DNA from: Bacteroidota bacterium
Lineage (GTDB): Bacteria; Bacteroidota; Bacteroidia; 2-12-FULL-35-15
Direction: 5' to 3'
NCBI GenBank assembly: GCA_005772895.1
Contig: SXIH01000028.1
Location: 1-64,000 of the forward strand
Length of the DNA stretch: 64,000 nt
Under the pieces are notes generated by a model. The model searched no databases, was not told the DNA's origin, and saw only the letters and a list, made by a program, of their open reading frames with translations. Positions 9,511-18,059 of the stretch are shown one piece after another (position 1 is the first letter of the stretch; each line of letters starts with the position of its first letter). Position numbers and translations under genes: made by a program.

Positions 9511-9629
9511 TGGAAGAAAAAGAAAAACCCAAAACCGCTTGGGAATTTATTAAAATATATTTTCCGGATGTTTGGCAATATATTGTGATTATTATCGTAA
9601 TGATACTAGCTGCAATTTTTATTTTGTAG
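9510..9629 (+). CDS. 39-aa small single-pass membrane protein
   Basis: TAATG stop/start overlap with suhB; reads MEEKEKPKTAWEFIKIYFPDVWQYIVIIIVMILAAIFIL*. Below the ORF-track size cutoff. Confidence 0.6.
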   Translation: MEEKEKPKTAWEFIKIYFPDVWQYIVIIIVMILAAIFIL

Positions 9630-9647
9630 CCAACGCCCTTCGACTCC

Positions 9648-9668
9648 GCCTGCCTACCGCAGGCAGGC
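9648..9668. repeat. Short palindromic dispersed repeat GCCTGCCTACCGCAGGCAGGC nested in a second repeat (CCCTTCGACTCCG/CTCAGGGTGACAG)
   Basis: Inverted arms GCCTGCCT/AGGCAGGC; flanks read as a split CCCTTCGACTCCGCTCAGGGTGACA-type element. Confidence 0.8.
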
Positions 9669-9738
9669 TCAGGGTGACAGCGAATCTGTATCTTTTTACC
9701 AATTTATGCATTATCATTTAAACAATTTATTTGATAAA

Positions 9739-10494
9739 ATGAAAAAACTACTTCTTATCCTCTTTCTCTTACAAATCGGTTTCCTGAATGCAGAAACTAA
9801 AATCATTCACGTTTTTGTAGCATTGTGTGATAACGACAGCCAAGGAATTGTACCTGTCCCAAAAAAAATTGGAAATGGCAACGACCCCGACAATAACTTA
9901 TATTGGGGTTGCGGTTACGGAGTTCGTACCTTTTTCAAAAATTCAGCTGAATGGAAATTGATTTCAAAAAGAAAAGCTGTCTCCGCAATTATACTAGAGA
10001 GAATTATCTTTAAGCATATTACGCAAGACGCCTACATTATTGCTGATGGTTACAAAGGCGACAAGATAAAAAACTGCAACGAAAATTTTTTTAATTCTGC
10101 TGCTGGAAATGTAAGCGATACAATAATGGTGAAAGGAAAAACATTAAATTTTAATGCAGCTCAATTGGTTTGCTATGTTGGTCACGATGGTTTAATGGAT
10201 TTTACATTAGAAACTTATCCTGCAAAAAAGGGAACCGACAAAAAAGATGTGATTATTTTGGCTTGTGCGAGCAGAACTTTTTACAAAGAAGGAATTAAAA
10301 GTGCCGGAGCAAATCCGCTTTTATGGACAACCAATTTAATGTGTCCGGAAGCGTATACCTTAAAAGCTGCAATTGATGGCTGGTTGCTAAATGAAACAGG
10401 AACACAAATTCATCTCAGAGCTGCAGAAGCCTATAACCAATATTTAAAATGTGGATTGAAAGGCGCTAAGAATTTGTTTGCGACTGGATGGTAG
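9739..10494 (+). CDS. Secreted hypothetical protein, possible caspase-like (clan CD) fold
   Basis: Signal peptide MKKLLLILFLLQIGFLNA supports the start at 9739 rather than 9706; contains QLVCYVGHDG and KDVIILACASR. Confidence 0.6.
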   Translation: MKKLLLILFLLQIGFLNAETKIIHVFVALCDNDSQGIVPVPKKIGNGNDPDNNLYWGCGYGVRTFFKNSAEWKLISKRKAVSAIILERIIFKHITQDAYIIADGYKGDKIKNCNENFFNSAAGNVSDTIMVKGKTLNFNAAQLVCYVGHDGLMDFTLETYPAKKGTDKKDVIILACASRTFYKEGIKSAGANPLLWTTNLMCPEAYTLKAAIDGWLLNETGTQIHLRAAEAYNQYLKCGLKGAKNLFATGW

Positions 10495-10495
10495 A

Positions 10496-11638
10496 TTATT
10501 TTTCTCTATGTTTCTTTGGAAAAAATATTTTCATTATTATTCTGAAAAGATGGTATGACAAGCCGTTTCTGATCTTAGAAAACAACCCAGATGTATGCAA
10601 CCTATTATGCGAATCAATTTTCACACAATCGTTTAAAGTTATTTGATTGATGTGCTCTGAAAAGACCGCAGCAAAAGCACTATCTTTTATTTCAGCATTG
10701 AGTTCAATGCTCCAATAACGGCTAAGAGAATTAAAATTATAAGAGCCTATAGTTACCCACTTCTCATCAACCAAAACTGCTTTTCCGTGCATAATTGAGC
10801 TTGACCACTCGTATATTTCTACTTCATTTCTAATTAAAAAATCATACAAATGTTTTTCTGCATACAATAAAAAAGGCAAATCAGATTTTCCAGCCAATAT
10901 CACTTTTACATTAACACCACGTTTTCTGGCATTTTTTATTGCTTGCCTGAAAATATATCCGGGCAAAAAATAACTTGAGATAATTACAATTGATTTTTCT
11001 GCATGTAAAAAAGCCCGAAGCACATTCTTATATATTTCATTCTTTCCTTTTATCCAGTCGTTTCTACTGAACCTAACCATTGGTAATGTGTTTTCATTTC
11101 CAAAAAGAATATTTTCTTTAGAAACTTTCTTTATTCGTTTCTTTTCAAAAAAAGCAACACACAAATCATGTAAGTTTTCACAACCCTTCCCTTTTACCAT
11201 CACAGCATAATCCAGCCAAGCAGGGACATTCTTTCCACCTTGATACCGTTCACCTATATTAATACCACCAACAATAGCAACAAACTTATCAATCACAACA
11301 ATTTTGTGATGCAGTCTCCTTCCAACATAAATACTTTCTCCAGAAAAAAGTGGTGAAAAAAAACGAAACTGAATGCCCGCTTTTTGAATTTTACTTATAA
11401 ATTGTGTTGAAATACCCTTTGATCCATATGCATCTATAAGCAAATAAATTTTTACGCCTCTTTTGGCAGCTCTTATTAATGCCTCTAAAACCTGTCTACC
11501 GGTAGCATCCTCTTCAAAAATATAGGTTTGTAAGTGAATTACTTCTTGTGCTCTATCAACATGTTTTTCAAGAGTCTGAAAAAAATCATTTCCACTAAAA
11601 ATCAGCTTTACAGATTCTGCCGGAAAATAAGAGTTCAT
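10496..11638 (-). CDS. cls: Cardiolipin synthase / phospholipase D-like protein
   Basis: Two HKD motifs: HHKIVVIDKFVAIVGGINIGERY and MHGKAVLVDEKWVTIGSYNFNSLS. Confidence 0.85.
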   Translation of the reverse strand: MNSYFPAESVKLIFSGNDFFQTLEKHVDRAQEVIHLQTYIFEEDATGRQVLEALIRAAKRGVKIYLLIDAYGSKGISTQFISKIQKAGIQFRFFSPLFSGESIYVGRRLHHKIVVIDKFVAIVGGINIGERYQGGKNVPAWLDYAVMVKGKGCENLHDLCVAFFEKKRIKKVSKENILFGNENTLPMVRFSRNDWIKGKNEIYKNVLRAFLHAEKSIVIISSYFLPGYIFRQAIKNARKRGVNVKVILAGKSDLPFLLYAEKHLYDFLIRNEVEIYEWSSSIMHGKAVLVDEKWVTIGSYNFNSLSRYWSIELNAEIKDSAFAAVFSEHINQITLNDCVKIDSHNRLHTSGLFSKIRNGLSYHLFRIIMKIFFPKKHREK

Positions 11639-11699
11639 TTCTTAAAAATTAATGAGAGATTAAACTCTAATATAAAATTAATTAGTCAAAAAAGGAAGT

Positions 11700-13175
11700 T
11701 TATTCAGTGAGAGATTTTCTTTTTATCAACCATAACCCTAAAAATGTAATTGCTCCATTCAAAATTATCATTTCAAATCCGAATTTGTATCCGTTAAACA
11801 ATTCTTTAGAAAAACTGTTTAAGGTATAACAAATAACAGGAGAAATAATACAAATCAAGGGAACCAATTTATCTTTTACTTGTAGTTTTGTAAATAAACC
11901 GAATGCATATAGGCCAAGTAATGGTCCGTATGTATAACCAGCCCAAGTAAACAATTCATTAATAACGGCATCATTATTTATCAATTTAAAAATAATAATA
12001 ACTGCAAACAAAACAGTTGCAAAACCAATATGAACACGATGACGAATTTTTGTTTTTTCTTCTTCTGTTCTGGTCGTGTCATCTTTTAATCCTAAAAAAT
12101 CCAAACAAAATACGCTTGTCAATGCCGTTAATGCACCATCGGCACTTGGATATGCAGCCGAAATCAAGCCTAGTATAAAAAATATTCCTGAAACTGTTCC
12201 GAAATGTTGTAAAGCAATAGTTGGGAAAACGCTATCGGAAATTATTTTCCCTTTTGCATCCACCATCAAAGGAGCACTTTCCTGATTTGCATAAATATAA
12301 AGCAAGGCACCTAATACTAAAAACAAAATATTTACAATCAATAAAATCCCACTGAAAGTAATCACATTTTTTTGGGCATCTTTCAGTGTTTTACAGCTGA
12401 TATTTTTTTGCATCATCTCCTGATCCAAGCCTGTCATAGCAATTGCAATAAACATTCCACCAAAAAATTGTTTTGGAAAGAATGATTTTGCTTGCCAATC
12501 GTCAAAAAATGTTTTTGAATATTGACTGTCTGCAATTTTGTGGTATAAATCAGTAACTCCTAAATTCAAGTCTTGTGCAATAAAGACAATTGACAACACA
12601 ACAGAAACAATCATAAAAGTAGTTTGGAGAGTATCTGTGTAAACAATTGTTTTTACTCCGCCTTGATAAGTATAAAGCAAAATCAAAAGCATAAAAACGG
12701 CAACTGTTACAAAAAACGGAACACCCATATCGTCAAAAACAAATTCCTGTAAAACGTTAACAACAATGTACATACGGAATGCAGCGCCAACAACACGTGA
12801 AAAAATAAAAAAGAAAGCGCCTGTTTTATAAGAAGAATTTCCAAACCGGCCCTTCAAATAACTATAGATAGAAGTGAGATTTAACCGGTAATAAAGTGGC
12901 AATAAGACATAAGCAATTACAACATAGCCAACCAAATAACCTAAAACAACTTGCAAATATCCAAACTGAGATGTTCCAACAGCACCCGGAACAGAAATAA
13001 AAGTAACTCCGGAAAGCGATGCACCAATCATTCCATAAGCCACCAAATACCATTTGGAAGTACGATTCCCTACATAATAGCTTTCGTTATTAGCCCCTTT
13101 TGAAGTCCACCAAGTGACATAAAACAATAACAATGAATAAGCTAGTACACAGATTAATATTAAGGATGATGACAT
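11700..13175 (-). CDS. Sodium:solute symporter family protein
   Basis: Multi-pass membrane protein of about 491 aa, with SSS-type GASLSGVTFISVPG and TGLDQEMMQKNISCKT motifs. Confidence 0.82.
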   Translation of the reverse strand: MSSSLILICVLAYSLLLFYVTWWTSKGANNESYYVGNRTSKWYLVAYGMIGASLSGVTFISVPGAVGTSQFGYLQVVLGYLVGYVVIAYVLLPLYYRLNLTSIYSYLKGRFGNSSYKTGAFFFIFSRVVGAAFRMYIVVNVLQEFVFDDMGVPFFVTVAVFMLLILLYTYQGGVKTIVYTDTLQTTFMIVSVVLSIVFIAQDLNLGVTDLYHKIADSQYSKTFFDDWQAKSFFPKQFFGGMFIAIAMTGLDQEMMQKNISCKTLKDAQKNVITFSGILLIVNILFLVLGALLYIYANQESAPLMVDAKGKIISDSVFPTIALQHFGTVSGIFFILGLISAAYPSADGALTALTSVFCLDFLGLKDDTTRTEEEKTKIRHRVHIGFATVLFAVIIIFKLINNDAVINELFTWAGYTYGPLLGLYAFGLFTKLQVKDKLVPLICIISPVICYTLNSFSKELFNGYKFGFEMIILNGAITFLGLWLIKRKSLTE

Positions 13176-13282
13176 TTATATTGTATTTGCAGTTTTTACT
13201 CTGATAACAAAGAAAAAGAAATAAAGCCCAGCTTCCACATCGTTCATTTTTTGTATATTAACAAAGTTTTTCACAAGCTCGA

Positions 13283-14035
13283 ATGGCAACAACAAGGCGT
13301 TTATACATTCTTTTGACTCTATTACTAACAGCAATTATGTTTGCTTTTTTAGTTAGTGCATTCAAAAATGATACAAATGATGAAAAAGGCTTGTCAATTG
13401 AAAAGAAAAAAACAAAATCGGGATACAATTACACTCTGTTTTATAAAAACAATTTAAAAATAGATGTGACTCAAAAACGACCTGAGAAAACTGACAACAA
13501 TATTTTCATTTCTTTTGCAGGAGCGTTTACTGATTTACAAACTCTTTCGGTACAAGGACTTTACATTGACAATGGAAAAGTATTTAATAAAAAAAATATC
13601 AACCATTCTTTAGGAGGAGCCATCAAAATTATCAATGGCGAGTGTGAAATATTTCCAACCAACAAAGGAAAATTACTGAACGATTCTTTGATTGATTTAA
13701 TTGTTTCAAAAAAAGGTTCTCTATTTCAACAGATTCAGATGATTGAAAAAGGTGCTGGCGCAAAGTACAAAGATGTAAAACTATTTCAGCGAAGGGCAAT
13801 AGTAAAATTAAAAGGAAATAAAACGGTAATAATTGAGTCCTATGAAAACATAACTCTGGCAGCATTCACAACCGACCTATTAGAACTTGGTGCTATTGAT
13901 GCACTGTATACAGATATGGGTGCTTGGGATGAAGGTTGGTATAAAAATCCGATTGATAATAAAATTATTACAATTGGAAGAATGAAAACACAATCCGACA
14001 AACAATGCAATTGGGTTGTGTTTAAAACGAACTAA
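13283..14035 (+). CDS. Phosphodiester glycosidase (NAGPA-like) family protein
   Basis: Membrane anchor plus FISFAGAFTDLQTLSVQGLYIDNGKV and YTDMGAWDEGWY pattern. Confidence 0.5.
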   Translation: MATTRRLYILLTLLLTAIMFAFLVSAFKNDTNDEKGLSIEKKKTKSGYNYTLFYKNNLKIDVTQKRPEKTDNNIFISFAGAFTDLQTLSVQGLYIDNGKVFNKKNINHSLGGAIKIINGECEIFPTNKGKLLNDSLIDLIVSKKGSLFQQIQMIEKGAGAKYKDVKLFQRRAIVKLKGNKTVIIESYENITLAAFTTDLLELGAIDALYTDMGAWDEGWYKNPIDNKIITIGRMKTQSDKQCNWVVFKTN

Positions 14036-14038
14036 TTT

Positions 14039-15931
14039 ATGTGCGGAATAACAGGAATATTAGCATTTAACGAAAAAGGAAAGCAATACTTAAACAAAGT
14101 AAGTGATGCAACTTATTCATTATTGAAACGCGGACCGGATGGAGAAGGAATTTATTTCAACAAAAATGTTGCACTAGGTCACAGAAGACTTTCTATCATT
14201 GATATTTCAAATGCTGCTGCACAACCTTTCACAGAATCGACCGAAAGGTACACAATCATATTCAACGGAGAAATTTTTAATTACAAACAGCTCCGCAATC
14301 AACTTGAAAGCAAAGGAATAAAATTCAAATCTCAAAGCGATACCGAAGTATTACTTCAATTATTTATTTCCGAAAAAGAAAAATGTTTAGAACAATTGGA
14401 TGGCGAATTTGCGTTCACCATTTATGATTCACAAAACGAAGAACTTTTTTTAGCGAGGGATAGATTTGGAATAAAACCGTTGTATTATTACAAAAATGAT
14501 GAACGATTTGTTTTTGGATCTGAGCTCAAAGCATTGATGAAATATGATATTCCAAAGATTATCGACAAAACTGCTTTGCAATTATACTTCCACTTAAATT
14601 ATATTCCTAGCCCCTACTCTATTTTTGAGCATGTAAAAAAACTGGAAGCGGGTGCATTTATGAAAGTAGACCAGAAAGGAATCTCCGAAGAAAAAAAATA
14701 TTATTCTATTCCATATTCCAATGAATTAAAAAACATTCCAACTTATGAATCGGCACAAAAAACATTTAAATCCTTATTAGAAAATTCCGTTCAGCAACGA
14801 ATGATTGCAGATGTGCCTTTAGGAACATTTTTAAGTGGAGGAATTGATTCGTCTATTATCACAGCTATTGCAGCTCAAGACACAAAACATTTAAATTCAT
14901 TTTCAATCGGTTTTAAAGACGAACCTTTGTTTGATGAAACAGAGCATGCAAAATTGCTTGCAAAAAAATATAAAACCAATCATACAATTTTTGAGTTGAG
15001 CAACAACGATTTATTTGCTAATCTGCAACAAGTATTGGATTATACTGATGAGCCATTTGCAGATTCATCGGCATTGGCAGTAAATATTTTGTGTATGCAT
15101 ACCAAAAAGCATGTGACAGTTGCTTTGTCGGGTGATGGAGCGGATGAACTTTTTGCAGGTTACAACAAACATGCTGCAGAATTAAAAGCAAGAACAGGTG
15201 GTTTAAAAGCAAGTTTGGTAAAATCATCACACAGCATACTAAAGCAATTACCAAAATCACGAAACAGCAAAACAGGAAACAAAATTCGTCAGCTCGAAAA
15301 ATTTGCGGAAGGCATGAAAATGAATGCACAGGAACGCTACTGGAAATGGGCTAAATGGTCGGGATTCACCAGCGAACAATTATTTTCGAAAAAATATTCT
15401 TCCGGTATCGATTCTAAGGAATTTGAAAAAGGCAAAACTAATATTCTGAAAAACATTTCAAATGATTACAATTCCGTTTTGCTAACAGATATGCAATTGG
15501 TTTTAGAAAACGATATGCTTGTTAAAGTAGATAGAATGAGTATGAGTCAAAGTTTAGAAGTGAGGGTTCCATTTCTCGACCATAAAATAGTTGATTTTGC
15601 ATTTTCTTTGCCTCCAAACTATAAAATTGATAGTAAGTCGCGTAAAAAAATTGTAAGAGATACGTTCAAAAATTTATTGCCTGCTGAGCTATTATCAAAA
15701 AGAAAGCAAGGCTTTGAAGTACCTATGTTGAAATGGTTCAAAACCGATTTAAAATCAATGATTACAAATGAATTGCTAGAAGATAAATTTATAGATGAAC
15801 AAGGAATATTTAATTTAGAAGAAATAAAGAAATTGAAAGCACAATTATTTTCAAACAGTCCAAATGATGCAGTTGAAAAAGTGTGGGCGCTGATTGTATT
15901 TCAATATTGGTATCTAAGAATTATTAATTAA
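14039..15931 (+). CDS. asnB: Asparagine synthase (glutamine-hydrolysing), copy 1
   Basis: N-terminal MCGITGIL glutamine amidotransferase, LSGGIDSSIITAI PP-loop. Confidence 0.9.
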   Translation: MCGITGILAFNEKGKQYLNKVSDATYSLLKRGPDGEGIYFNKNVALGHRRLSIIDISNAAAQPFTESTERYTIIFNGEIFNYKQLRNQLESKGIKFKSQSDTEVLLQLFISEKEKCLEQLDGEFAFTIYDSQNEELFLARDRFGIKPLYYYKNDERFVFGSELKALMKYDIPKIIDKTALQLYFHLNYIPSPYSIFEHVKKLEAGAFMKVDQKGISEEKKYYSIPYSNELKNIPTYESAQKTFKSLLENSVQQRMIADVPLGTFLSGGIDSSIITAIAAQDTKHLNSFSIGFKDEPLFDETEHAKLLAKKYKTNHTIFELSNNDLFANLQQVLDYTDEPFADSSALAVNILCMHTKKHVTVALSGDGADELFAGYNKHAAELKARTGGLKASLVKSSHSILKQLPKSRNSKTGNKIRQLEKFAEGMKMNAQERYWKWAKWSGFTSEQLFSKKYSSGIDSKEFEKGKTNILKNISNDYNSVLLTDMQLVLENDMLVKVDRMSMSQSLEVRVPFLDHKIVDFAFSLPPNYKIDSKSRKKIVRDTFKNLLPAELLSKRKQGFEVPMLKWFKTDLKSMITNELLEDKFIDEQGIFNLEEIKKLKAQLFSNSPNDAVEKVWALIVFQYWYLRIIN

Positions 15932-15932
15932 T

Positions 15933-17123
15933 ATGACAAAAGTACTTCGCATAATAAATAGATTTAATTTGGGTGGACCAACCTATAATGTTGCTTATTT
16001 GAGCAGATATATGTCGGATGATTTTGAGACATTATTAGTTGGTGGAGCAAAAGATGAAACAGAAGAAAGTTCAGATTTTATTGTAAACAATTTGGGATTA
16101 AAACCAGTTATTGTGGAAGAAATGTTGCGAGAAATCGATTTTAAAAATGATTACGCTGCTTACAAAAAAATAAAAAAGATTATTCAAGAATTCAAACCCG
16201 ACATTGTTCATACACATGCATCAAAAGCAGGAACATTGGGTCGACTAGCCGCTTCTTCTTGTGGTGTCCCTATAATTGTTCATACTTTTCACGGACATGT
16301 TTTTCATTCTTATTTCGGAAAATTAAAAACGTTATTTTACAAAACCATTGAACGTTATTTAGCAAAAAAATCAACTGTCATAATTGCTATAAGTGAAATA
16401 CAAAAACAAGAATTGGTTGAAATTCATAAAATATGTAATGCTGAAAAAATTCGTGTAGTTCCATTGGGGTTTGATCTTTCAAAATTTCAGGAAAACTTAA
16501 CTGAAAAACGAAAATCTTTTCGTGCAAAATATAATTTAGCTTATGATGAAATTGCAATTTCAATTATTGGAAGATTAGTTCCTGTAAAAAATCATGCACT
16601 ATTTTTGGAGGCTTTAAAAATAGTTTCTGAAAAAACATCAAAAAAAATCCGGGCATTTATAATTGGTGATGGAGAAGAGCGCCAAAACATTGAAATGAAA
16701 GCTAAAGAATTAGAAATTCCTTTTATAGATGGTACAAAAACGAATGAGAAAGCTCTTTTAACCTTCACATCCTGGATAAAGGAAATAGATATCGCATTAG
16801 CTGGCAGTGATATAGTGACATTAACTTCGTTCAATGAAGGAACACCAGTTAGTCTGATTGAGGCTCAGGCAGCAAATAAGCCTATTGTTAGCACAAATGT
16901 GGGAGGAATAGAAAATGTAGTTCTTCCAAATCAAACAGCGTTTTTGTGTGAAAACAATAATTTGACTGAATTTTCAGAAGCACTGCTAAAATTGGTTGAA
17001 AATGACTCAATTCGCAGTTCTTTGTCAGAAAAAGGATGGAATCATGTGAAGGAAAAGTTCCATTATACCCGACTGGTAAAGGATATGGAGAGTTTGTACA
17101 ATTCTTTACTGAAAAAGCCTTAA
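15933..17123 (+). CDS. Glycosyltransferase family 4
   Basis: FNLGGPTYNVAYLSRY, HTHASKAGTLGR, IIGRLVPVKNH, EGTPVSLIEAQAANKPIVSTNVGG. Confidence 0.88.
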   Translation: MTKVLRIINRFNLGGPTYNVAYLSRYMSDDFETLLVGGAKDETEESSDFIVNNLGLKPVIVEEMLREIDFKNDYAAYKKIKKIIQEFKPDIVHTHASKAGTLGRLAASSCGVPIIVHTFHGHVFHSYFGKLKTLFYKTIERYLAKKSTVIIAISEIQKQELVEIHKICNAEKIRVVPLGFDLSKFQENLTEKRKSFRAKYNLAYDEIAISIIGRLVPVKNHALFLEALKIVSEKTSKKIRAFIIGDGEERQNIEMKAKELEIPFIDGTKTNEKALLTFTSWIKEIDIALAGSDIVTLTSFNEGTPVSLIEAQAANKPIVSTNVGGIENVVLPNQTAFLCENNNLTEFSEALLKLVENDSIRSSLSEKGWNHVKEKFHYTRLVKDMESLYNSLLKKP

Positions 17124-17273
17124 TCCCTAATAAAAAAGGCAATTTTGAACTCTTGTCCTCATATTCCCCAACAAAAATAAGCCTTTTACCGCAATTTTCT
17201 TTTAAAATAGAAAGCACGTAGAGGGTTTCGTAATATTTTTTAACTTTGCCTGTTAAAATTTATATAACAATAT

Positions 17274-18041
17274 ATGCGCAAACTGCTCTATTTATTCGGA
17301 CTATTATTATTCTTCTCTAGTTGTGGCTGGATTAACCCTAGCATAATGTTAAAAACAGGAAAAGATTACCAATATTCCAAAAATCCTGATTCCGCAAAAA
17401 CTGTTGACTATAAAATATCACAAAATGATATCTTAGAGTTTAGTATGTACTCAAACGATGGATTTAAACTGGTGGATTTAACCTCTTTAAACAGTGCCAA
17501 CATGGGCTATCGTTTTGAATCAAATATTCAATATTTAGTAGAATCTGATGGCAGTGCAAAACTACCAGTTTTAGGTAGAGTTAAGCTTAGTGGTTATACC
17601 ATTCGTGAAGCAGAAACCTTTTTGGAAGAAAAATATGCCAGTTTTTATGTTCGTCCTTATGTGATTATGTCGGTTTCAAACAAGAGAGTGATTGTTTTCC
17701 CTGGAAGTGCAGGCGATGCAAAAGTAATTCCGCTTATAAACAATAACACAACAATTATTGAGGCATTAGCTTTAGCTGGTGGAATAGCTGATGATGGAAA
17801 AGCCAAAATGGTAAAATTAATCCGGACTAATACTGATAGCAAACAAGAAATTTATTTAATCGACCTATCGGTAATTGAAGGGATAAAACAAGGCAATATG
17901 GTTTTACAGGCAAACGATATTATTTATGTAGAGCCAAGGAAAAAATATGCAAGCAGATTTATTCAGGAAGCTGCTCCTATCATAAGCATATTAACCAGCG
18001 TATTTATTCTTCTTACGTATTCCAGAGCATACACTAAATAA
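17274..18041 (+). CDS. Polysaccharide export (Wza-type) lipoprotein
   Basis: Lipobox LLFFSSCG; Poly_export/SLBB pattern VESDGSAKLPVLGRVKLSGYTIREAETFLEEKY. Confidence 0.85.
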   Translation: MRKLLYLFGLLLFFSSCGWINPSIMLKTGKDYQYSKNPDSAKTVDYKISQNDILEFSMYSNDGFKLVDLTSLNSANMGYRFESNIQYLVESDGSAKLPVLGRVKLSGYTIREAETFLEEKYASFYVRPYVIMSVSNKRVIVFPGSAGDAKVIPLINNNTTIIEALALAGGIADDGKAKMVKLIRTNTDSKQEIYLIDLSVIEGIKQGNMVLQANDIIYVEPRKKYASRFIQEAAPIISILTSVFILLTYSRAYTK

Positions 18042-18059
18042 AACTCTTGCTTTAAAAAT

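Noticed and set aside
17036-17221. Plus-strand 61-aa ORF overlapping the end of the GT4 gene
   Set aside because: Out of frame with the strong GT4 reading and no recognisable domain.
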